The notes beneath the pieces are model-generated. The model was not told the DNA's origin. It did no database searches and saw only the letters and a program-made list of their open reading frames with translations. A stretch of 64,000 nucleotides of DNA from Limnephilus marmoratus. Lineage: Eukaryota; Arthropoda; Insecta; Trichoptera; Limnephilidae. The stretch lies in assembly GCA_917880885.1 (NCBI GenBank), contig OU862910.1, positions 12,102,710 through 12,166,709 on the forward strand, read 5' to 3'. This document shows positions 56,548 through 64,000 of this stretch, piece after piece; the stretch's first letter is position 1, and every line of letters starts with the position of its first letter. A program made the translations under genes and the position numbers.

Positions 56548-57649
56548 TATATATTTATTGTAAAAAAGAGATATACATATTAACAAACAAAAAATTAATA
56601 TCACTTTTTAAATTAGGTATAAGGTTTTTCGTAAACTGAGAGATCAAATTTTAAAATCATCATATTTATAAGTGGGATTCCATAATCACTTTATTTTGTT
56701 AGATTTGACACTCCTGAAAGTAATGTTTTACTTATCCGAGCCAAGTCCTCCATCATTAACGCTGTCGTTCAACGTTTTTACAGTATTTTCAAATTCTCGC
56801 TTTCCTCCATTAATTGACACAAACAATCAAGAGCTTAGTATTAATTGATTCGTGTTTATTTAACAGAGCTTCTTTAGATTAATTTGTTTGCTATATTAAG
56901 AAGACTTTAAAATAGTGAATTGAAATACTAAAAATAAATTTTAAAGCCTTAGAAATATTCATAGACTTAAAAGAAATGCGTGAAATTTTTGGAACGTGTT
57001 TTTGCTACGTAATTCGTGTTGAATAATTTTTCGCCGAAAGAACATTTATTTACTCAATGGAATCCTTATATTGTATTCTGAAAACCTTAAAAGTTTATTT
57101 AATTAACGTTGTTTTTAAAAGTTGAATACCGGACAGAACTTGGGTCTTTTACACCCTCAGAGAAACTGTAGGAGAGCGGAAGGACAAAAGTAACTGAGGT
57201 CAGTTCAAAATTTTCCTTTTCCCAACTAGTCTCTTAGGTTCAAAAGTAACTTACTAATGGAGGGAATTAGTTTTCACTTTTGTACAGACTCCAACTCGTC
57301 CAGAAATTTTCACCACATTTTGGTTTTGCAGAACGTACATACCCTAATTTGTTAAATCAAATAAGTTTCTCTGCGAGGAAAATTATGTTTTTCCTTGACA
57401 CCGCTATAATGCCTTCCATTTTTTCTTTCTGTTTTATATTAATATCCTGATGGATTTGGATCTAACGCATCTAGGTATAATAATCAGCGAACATTTTAAG
57501 TGGGTCTGCCTACCATTAGGTTTAAGTGTGCCCCCAAAAAAGGAAAATTATGAAAAAATGCCCGAAAATTTTGCTGAATAAGCATATGCCGAACTAGAAG
57601 ACTAGTACTCCAGCAATTCTAAAGTAAGCGTGGATATACCTTAAAATGA
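56548..57649. other. No gene seen
   Basis: AT-rich; no frame of note. Confidence 0.5.
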
Positions 57650-58810
57650 TTTTTTTTTTATTTTTTTTTTGGTACAGTACATACAATAGATACATAAATA
57701 TAATGAAAGTATATAAAAAAAACTTAATACAATTATTAAATACAAATATACATATTTTTTAAAAATATTCTCCCATAATAAGCAAATGCTTGTGTGTATG
57801 GGAGGAAGTATTATTTGTTAGGTTATTTTGATTTTTTTTTTGAAATTTTGTTTATATAAAGAATAAGAGAAACATATGTGTATATATGTATATATTTTTT
57901 TAATTATATTTATTTTTTTTAGTTAAGGTTTTCAGTATATTTTTTTAATTGTGTTTTGAAATTTTTGAAACTGTCCTTAAGGGATCTTATATTTTCTGGT
58001 AATTTATTAAAGAAATTTTTTCCCAAGTATTTGTAGTTTTGTTGACCCAAAGTTTTTTTACAAATGGGAATTGGTAACATGTATTTTTGCCTGAGATTTA
58101 CTGTGTTTTTGAAAGGTATGGTTTTGTTTAGGATATCCCAAAGATATTCAAATACAGAAGAGATATTCTATGGTGTCCGCGCAACTGTCCCGGACTACGC
58201 GCTAATTAGCGTAGTTTTCATACAAAAAAAAAATTGTTCATTTCGTTGATTTTTTGAAAATGTGCATTAATATTGGTTAACAATATATTTTGAATAAGGA
58301 AAGAATTCGTTCATTTAGTTTAACGTTCGTTTGGTTTATTCGTTAATTATTTGTTATTTTAGTTTATTTGTTAATTGGTCAACAATATCGGCGACACCCG
58401 GAAGCACAGACCCACATAGTAAAAACAGCAGATAGCACATCTACTTATATTTCAATATCTTTGGGATATCCTCTTTGTAAACTTGTAAGGTTGAATGATA
58501 CAGGAAGAGAGTATTTAATATTCTGACTTTAAATTCTTTGAACATGAGTTCAGATGGATATAGAAATGATTTTTTTAATATTATTTTAATTATTAGTTTT
58601 TGCGCAATGTAAAGAGATTGTGTGTGAGTTTTATAGGCGCCACCCCATCCTATTATACCATATTGGATTATGGATTGACAGAATGCGAAGTACGTCATTC
58701 TCAGTAGTTCTTTACTTAGAATGTGTCTCAAACAGCTAAAAATATATGTCAATTTTCGTACTCTGTTTTTAAGAATGGTTATATGCGGTATCCATTTTAG
58801 TCATAGGTAT
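57650..58810 (-). pseudogene. LINE 3' fragment, split
   Basis: Minus strand in two coding pieces: 58752-58441 (MTYIFSCLRHILSKELLRMT, FCQSIIQYGIIGWGGAYK, PSELMFKEFKV) and about 58160-57920 (VNLRQKYMLPIPICKKTLG, FFNKLPENIRSLKDSFKNFK). Both match the end of ORF2 at 51022. A 3' A-rich tail is at 57650-57672. Between the pieces lies about 270 bp of other DNA (58170-58440). Truncated upstream. Confidence 0.7.
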
Positions 58811-58871
58811 AATATATTATATTATACAATATATTCGGTTCGATGTTTTTACGAAAATCTTCAACCAACAA

Positions 58872-59000
58872 TGTTTATTTATTATTATTTTTAATTGATA
58901 AACTAATGTTTAAGACAAGATTTTTATACATAGCACAAAGGGTAACAATTATTATAAGCAATAATTATCAACCTGAAACACTCATCTACATTGAAACAAA
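58872..59000 (+). repeat. Direct repeat, upstream copy
   Basis: About 120 bp (TTAATTGATAAACTAATGTT ... CTCATCTACATTGAAA) repeated at 59288-59405 with few changes. The two copies flank the tRNA-like sequence. Confidence 0.75.
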
Positions 59001-59018
59001 TTTCGGAGAAAAGATACA

Positions 59019-59090
59019 TGCCGCCAACGGGACTTGAACCCGTGTCCTTCTGATTGCCGGTCATGTGCTCTACCACTGAGCTGTGTCGGC
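59019..59090 (-). tRNA. tRNA-like sequence, probable pseudogene
   Basis: 72 nt on the minus strand with GCCGACA acceptor (6 of 7 pairs), D arm GCTC/GAGC, a 5-nt variable loop, perfect T arm ACGGG-TTCAAGT-CCCGT and A discriminator. The anticodon arm pairs at only 3 of 5 positions, and position 33 is C instead of U (loop CCGGCAA, nominal anticodon GGC). Either a decayed tRNA gene or a SINE head. Confidence 0.5.
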
Positions 59091-59287
59091 TTATCTAATA
59101 CCCGCCAAATAATTCAATATATACTAGTGTTTCTTTCAATAATTACTGCTTATTACATTTTCCACCTGAAAACAACCAACTTTATTTTTGTGAGAGAGGC
59201 ATTGTTAGTGCTAAATCTCTCGCTAGGTGGCGTCGAGACAAATTATGTCAACATTTTTTTGGTGAAATACTTTAACTTGTCAAATAA

Positions 59288-59405
59288 TAATTATTATTTT
59301 TAATTGATAAACTAACGTTTAAGACAAGATTTTTATGCATAGTACAAAGGGTAACAATTATTATAAGCAATAATTATCAGCCTGAAACACTCGTCTACAT
59401 TGAAA
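59288..59405 (+). repeat. Direct repeat, downstream copy
   Basis: Second copy of 58872-59000. Its last part forms the left arm of the 56-bp inverted repeat. Confidence 0.75.
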
Positions 59406-59496
59406 AAATCTTCAGAGATTTTCTTTCAGAATCTTTTCTTTGAAGATTTTTTCAATGTAGATGAGTGTTTCAGGCTGATAATTATTGCTTATAATA
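59359..59496. repeat. 56-bp inverted repeat
   Basis: Arms 59359-59414 and 59441-59496 pair at 55 of 56 positions around a 26-nt spacer. Transcripts would form a long hairpin. Confidence 0.85.
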
Positions 59497-59608
59497 AATG
59501 TTTATTTACTTGGACAATCTAATTTCACGTATGCACATCACTTTAATTAATTACAACTCGCCAATTGGTTTTGGCATTACCATAAATAACTTTTTTTATA
59601 TACACAAA

Positions 59609-60070
59609 CTAGCGAGTACCCGGCGTGCGTTGCAATGCTACTCAAAAAAATAAAATGTGTTTCAGTTTTAATTCTGTTTATTGAAATGATTTGGAATCAA
59701 TTTTTTGTTTTTTTCCGTCTGGTGCTTACACGATCAAATCAAAGGGTTTTCTGACGCTTGTGCATCACATACAGCTGTCCTTGTAAGAAGGATGGATTTT
59801 TAAAATTTACTCTCTGATATCCCTAATCTCTAATGTGTCTCCTTTGAAATTCCTCCTTTTGCTCCACTCCGTCTTCCCTCCCCTGCCCTTTCTTTCCCGC
59901 GTTCCCCTCCCTCCCGCCTTCCCCTTCCGCGTTCCTCTTCCACCTTCTCCGTCTCCCCCTCTCCCTCGTCTCCCCTCCCGCGAACTACCCCTCTACTAAG
60001 TCTCCACTTCCCGCCTTTCCACCCTGCGCTAATATATATGAAATTCTCACATTTTTCAAAGTGTACGTCC
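59609..60070 (-). mobile_element. Helitron-like family B, 3' part
   Basis: Minus 3' end GCATTGCAACGCACGCC, GGGTACTCG, CTAG, then T. The interior is a pyrimidine-rich tract (59860-60010), as in the 24137 copy. The 5' end is not identified. The long minus frame is compositional. Confidence 0.6.
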
Positions 60071-60695
60071 ATTTAGATAGGTTTATGTTTATTGTTTCGA
60101 AATGGAGGATTGTTATTTTTTATCAAATCTGAGGCAACATTTGTAAAAAGTCATTTTATTTATTTTGCAATTTTTCCTGTTTCCCTATTTTCTATTTCCT
60201 TTATTATGATAAAAGGAGCATTATACGTAGTTTATAATAAAATCTAATACGTGAATAAATTTGACCTAAAGAAAGTGCCGAAAATTACAAACTTACAAAA
60301 TGTAAAATAGGTTTTTATATATATTTCACCCTTACTTTCAGGTTTATAGAAAGTGAGAAGGCCTAATATAAGGCAGATCCCCGCGCACTGTGACGTTAAA
60401 GGGAAAATTATCACGTATTTATACCACATTCCATGAGTCATATATCTACGTCATTCCCCTTCTGCATACACTCTTGTTCTATGTTGGCATATCCGAGCTC
60501 CATTTAAAGTTTTTTCTCTCCTCAACTCTCCGTCCAAGTGAAAAGCCATTAAAAGAAAAAGTCTTGCCCCGGTTCAAGACGAGTTCCTCTCAGTTAATTA
60601 TACCAGCTCTTCTATAGTCGTTTCCGTCTATTAAAGGTTCTTCTGTTCTTTTCCTATTCTTCCTACATACATTATATTTCATTAATTATTATATA
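60071..60695. other. No gene seen
   Basis: AT-rich; no feature recognised. Confidence 0.5.
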
Positions 60696-60830
60696 CAGGG
60701 TGTCCGGGGGTAAAGTACACAAACTTCGGGAGAAAACATGATAGTTCAAGTTATCGAAATCCCAACGTTTTAAGGTAGTTTTCGTGTAAAGAAGTTTAAT
60801 TTTTTGTATGGAAAGAATAATATTATTTTA
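60696..60830 (+). mobile_element. Mariner-like left end, truncated
   Basis: TA then CAGGGTGTCCGGGGGTAAAG and AAACTTCGGGAGAAAACATG: the left end of the 55530 family, without a right end. Confidence 0.65.
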
Positions 60831-61076
60831 TGGAAATATGTTTTAGTGAAAATTTAAATATGAAAAATGTTAACAACAAAGCAGATATAATTGATAAACA
60901 ACACATTTTTATAAACCTTATTGAACTTTATTGAACATTTTCCCACTTAACCGGTCTTTCAATTCTAATCCCTTATTCTAATTAACTTCCCCACTCTTAC
61001 CCCTCCCCCTTCCTTCTACCCCTTCCTCTCCATAGGTGATTTGTAATTAGGTTTTAATTTTAGTGTACATTTACTC
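60831..61076. other. Lead-in to ribozyme motif
   Basis: AT-rich, then a C-rich stretch (60990-61030) similar to the one before HH5. No coding sequence. Confidence 0.4.
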
Positions 61077-61140
61077 CTGATGATGTGAACATTGTTCACG
61101 AAACATGTAGATTGTGTATGTTATAAATAAAGTGATGTAA
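61077..61140 (+). ncRNA. Hammerhead core, intact (HH4)
   Basis: CTGATGA (61077-61083), stem II GTGAA/TTCAC (61085-61089, 61095-61099) with a CATTG loop, GAAAC (61100-61104). Stem III can form between CATGTA and TGTATG (GU wobbles allowed) around a GATTG loop, followed by UU at the expected cleavage position and AAATAAAG. A type I-like architecture. Upstream Penelope coding sequence was not found. Confidence 0.68.
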
Positions 61141-61464
61141 ACAAAGTTATTTATCTTTTCAAAGCGATCTTTGGTTTGCTAGCGAGAGCCTTGCCCCTTG
61201 ACCATGGAAGCCTTAGAGAAAATATATTTATTTAAACTATTAGGAAAAATAATTATCATTGCAATATACCATCGATGAAGATAATATTGTCAATAACAAA
61301 AACAAAACAGTAATATATATTTTCCATTAAACTTCCAAAATATGTAATTTCTTTTTGGTAAAATTTAGCACATTTTTCTGAACCTGTGCAAAGTTTCTAA
61401 ATGCGTTTTCTTTTCCTGAAAAAAAAAAAATTATATATAATTATGTATTTTTGGTTATTTTTAT
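61141..61464. other. No gene seen
   Basis: AT-rich; A-run near 61425. Confidence 0.5.
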
Positions 61465-61735
61465 TTTACATGAGCTCCACACAGGAGGCCCTGAGGTAAA
61501 TAATTTCCCTCAGGGCCTATGTCATCTTTGAGGATGCTGTGTGGAGGGTTTTTTTATGGAAAGGAAGGAGAGGAGAGTTCTGGGAAGGAAAAGGGCTTAA
61601 AGGGTGGGTAGGAATCTGGGGTTCAGTGTATCCTGGTCATCCACCTCCAGGACCTAGACAAACCTCACCCCATGAACCCGGGCACCCCTGCTAAATCACC
61701 AAACGTAGCGAACCACTTGGGGTGGATATTAATAA
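61465..61735 (+). repeat. Dispersed repeat S3, with hairpin
   Basis: Opens with AGGCCCTGAGG and CCTCAGGGCCT, which pair perfectly around a short AT spacer. It then runs like 42630-43020 and ends at the CAAACGTAGCGAACCACTTG block, followed by an A-rich stretch. Confidence 0.7.
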
Positions 61736-61799
61736 TAAAAAAATAAAAAACCTCAGTGAAAAAATAAAACAGCTAAAGTCACAAAAAAAAGGCAAAGGT

Positions 61800-61870
61800 C
61801 GCTATTTGGAATCGAATCCAGATCTTCTATTCTTATTGGGCTAGCGTTTCTACCAATTTACCAGGTGGTA
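61800..61870 (-). repeat. tRNA-like Pol III box pair
   Basis: Minus strand: TGGTAAATTGG (A-box-like) and GGATTCGATTCC (B box) at tRNA spacing, with weak arms. SINE head or pseudo-tRNA. Confidence 0.4.
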
Positions 61871-62205
61871 ATAACTCAATTGGCACAAAATTTTTTGCAC
61901 ATACGTCTTACGTATTTTATTTTCCCTTACGTTTTTCTTTTTCGCCTTTTTTATTCCTTTTCCCTCCTATTACCGTTTCCAATCACGAATTCTTCAGCCG
62001 TCCTTTCCGTGGGAATGTCGATTTTGTTTTCCGCCTGAGAAATAAAAAGCTCACCTAATCATTGGTGCTAACGTAAAAACAAGTTAAATTTTTTTTTATC
62101 AAACTCATGTGATTCCAAAATCCATTACAACGATCAATGTCAACATTATATTATAATACTAAGTAATAATACTTCAAAATACATTCATTGTTTCCTGATA
62201 CCAGA
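61871..62205. other. No feature recognised
   Basis: AT-rich sequence. Confidence 0.45.
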
Positions 62206-62400
62206 CCGGTCAGTGGCTGAGTTGGCAACGCGTTTGGGTCCCACCCAGGCGTCCCGTGTTCGATTCCTCAGCTGGCTATTCCTCCATCACGACACAAGCA
62301 ACATCTTCCGCTCTGTGGTGGCAGTAGGAGATTTTCAAATTTTGTCGGGTTATTCGTAATCCGGGAATGTTTGTCTTTCTTTTTTTTAAATTGAAAAAAA
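62206..62400 (+). mobile_element. tRNA-derived SINE, copy 2
   Basis: CAGTGGCTGAGTTGG (A box) and GTGTTCGATTCCTC (B box), then the same body as 28038 (CACAAGCAACATCTTCCGCT, GAGATTTTCAAATTTTG). The tail is T- and A-rich. Confidence 0.75.
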
Positions 62401-63165
62401 CCTCGGCAAATCACCAATTAAATGTAATATTTCTGGCGTATTGAATAAACAAGTGGATATTCAAAATCCAGAAGCCAAATTGAGAAATAAAATATGTATA
62501 TACAAAATTACGCCACTATTTGACAGCTATTTTCTTTTAAAAAATCTAAATAGGAAGGTGTCTGTATCAAAAAAATATGAGAGTGGGCAGAAATTTGTTC
62601 ATGAAAGAAAAAAATATTAGAATTTTAAAACTTCAAAACATTACAATTTTCAATAATGGATTTTCGGGAACCAGATAGTTTCAAATTAAAAAAAAAGATC
62701 TTCATCTAAAGAAATTGAGCTCGACAAGCTTTAATTAATTATCTCCAATTACTTTATGCACATTTCTCAGTACCATTATTATAAATTAATGGCAAATTAG
62801 TAACACATGGATATGCGATCAAAATTCCTCCCACAGCCATAGTTTTATAGGGATCGTTATATTAAATGTAAATTTGCTCTTCGAGGAAAATGTAATTATG
62901 CCAACGAACGTAATAATGGCTGATGACGTGGTATGGTCGGAACCTAATGTACGTTTGTACGTCTGTCTCAGGTCAACGAACTTCTTAGGTTACGTGAATA
63001 TTCAATATGTTTTTTTTTCTTTATCAAACCAAGCAGCAGTCAAGGACGAGACTGGTGCAGAAAATATAATTGGCGCACCTCTATAGCATCTCATATCATT
63101 ATCCTATATTCTAGCGTTATTTCACAATTAATTAATTTAAAATAATATATAGTATATTTGCGGCA
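62401..63165. other. No gene seen
   Basis: AT-rich. The plus frame at 62874-63086 has no recognisable domain or splice context. Confidence 0.5.
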
Positions 63166-63400
63166 TGTTCCAGAGTGGAAGATACTAACAGTATCGCCCT
63201 GGTGTAAGACCACCATTCAGAATTGAAACGTTGCTTGAAAATGGCTTTAGCCGTGTTTGGTGACCATCTGAATAGCCAGGACTTCCCAACCTTCCTCTTC
63301 CCCACCTCCTTCCCCTCCCCACTACCTTCAGCCTCACAACATACCCCAATTGGGGATGCCATAGTCTCACTGGCTCCAGACGGGAGCAGTTGAGATTGTT
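63166..63400 (-). repeat. Dispersed repeat S2, longest copy
   Basis: Minus strand: CTGGAGCCAGTGAGACTATG, GCATCCCCAATTGGGGTATG, TTGTGAGGCTGAAGG, GCAACGTTTCAATTCTGAAT. Complete at both ends of the shared text. Confidence 0.7.
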
Positions 63401-63684
63401 GTGAAAAAAAGAAAAAAATAGCCCCCCCCCCCCCTCCTCTCCCCTTCCTCTCCTCCTCCTAAGCCTAAAATTTAGTTTAAGGTAAATTAAAACTCCATCT
63501 CCAAACAATGTTACCATAAGAAACTCTTTTGGCTTCACTGCAGTTCACGTGTATATTTATCTGTCTATTATATGTATATAAGCTGTTTGTTTCTTACAAA
63601 TATAATAAAAATAACAATAAAATATGGTTACGGTGATAATTACAGATGACATGAACCGATGTAACTGTGTTGAAGACGTGTCTA
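63401..63684. other. Low-complexity C-run and unique DNA
   Basis: A C-run at 63422-63434 inside a C/T-rich stretch. Frames here are compositional. Confidence 0.5.
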
Positions 63685-63790
63685 TAGTATCGATATATCG
63701 ATATTTTTAATACAATATATCGATATTTTTAGCCAATATATTTTGATCCGATATATCGATACAAAGTATCCAATATCGAAAATTGTGTCA
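63685..63790. repeat. Clustered ATCGAT palindromes
   Basis: At least four palindromic ATCGAT cores within about 80 bp (TATCGATATATCGATATTTT and spaced repeats). TATCGATA is the insect DRE motif, but periodic repetition suggests a satellite-like block. Confidence 0.6.
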
Positions 63791-64000
63791 AATACGATAT
63801 TTTTTAAAATTTATGTATTTAAAGTCACTAGAATCCAAAACCGTATAGGAACGAACGGAAAAAAAGTAACTGTATTGGGTCATGACATCTGGCGGTTGAA
63901 ATTTTAACTATTAATAGCTTACAAATCTATTTTATTTTATTTTTTTTTTATTTTTTTTATTTTTTTAAATTTTTTTATTTTTTTTAAATTTTTAATTTAT
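63791..64000. other. AT-rich edge with T-runs
   Basis: The last 90 bases are T-runs interspersed with A, which may hide a minus-strand poly(A) tail or assembly difficulty. Confidence 0.5.

Noticed and set aside
59830..60072. Arg/Gly/Glu-rich minus frame
   Set aside because: Low-complexity interior of a Helitron-like copy, not a protein.

Overview
The window is AT-rich animal DNA, most likely from an insect. It carries intron-split coding exons, Helitrons, Penelope-like elements, mariner-type elements, tRNA-derived SINEs, many non-LTR retrotransposon fragments and a short CCTAA run of the insect telomere type. The order cannot be settled from the sequence alone. There is no bacterial-style gene organisation.

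Host gene: three consecutive coding exons of one unidentified gene lie on the minus strand at 33485-33782, 5045-5249 and 1506-1689. Each has a good acceptor and donor, the phases agree at both junctions, and the frame stays open throughout. The second and third exons are preceded by introns of 28.2 kb and 3.4 kb that are packed with transposons. The joined frame carries an acidic segment followed by a furin-like RSKR site. Its 5' exons should lie upstream (higher coordinates) and its 3' exons below position 1506 or outside the window.

Layout: 0-5 kb holds Penelope-like termini with hammerhead ribozyme cores, a mariner fragment interrupted by a TTAA-flanked MITE, a Helitron interrupted by a LINE, and two exons. 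5.5-8.3 kb holds a foldback element with an 8-bp target duplication and an 11-bp minisatellite. 9-11.2 kb holds a decayed LINE. 12-16.1 kb holds SINE-like repeats and a 127-bp tandem array. 16.6-21 kb holds a mariner-like element split by a 3.2-kb transposon. 21-27.2 kb holds MITEs, Helitrons and a Penelope 3' end. 27.8-32 kb is a TTAA MITE split by a SINE and a 3.3-kb transposon related to the one at 16.6 kb. 32.5-33.8 kb holds a complete Helitron beside the third exon. 35-50 kb holds a second foldback element, a complete small Helitron, LINE C-termini, a candidate solo LTR and ribozyme relics. 50.7-55.1 kb is a near-intact two-ORF LINE with one in-frame stop. 55.5-64 kb holds a mariner-like deletion derivative, a LINE fragment, a 56-bp inverted repeat, SINEs and another hammerhead core.

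The most interesting signals are four. (i) Two long-TIR transposons share a terminus and a 3-bp target duplication and keep complementary halves of what looks like the same protein family. (ii) Several hammerhead cores are present, one directly downstream of a Penelope GIY-YIG C-terminus. (iii) Foldback elements have arms built from a repeated 12-bp motif. (iv) Nested insertions allow empty sites to be read directly.
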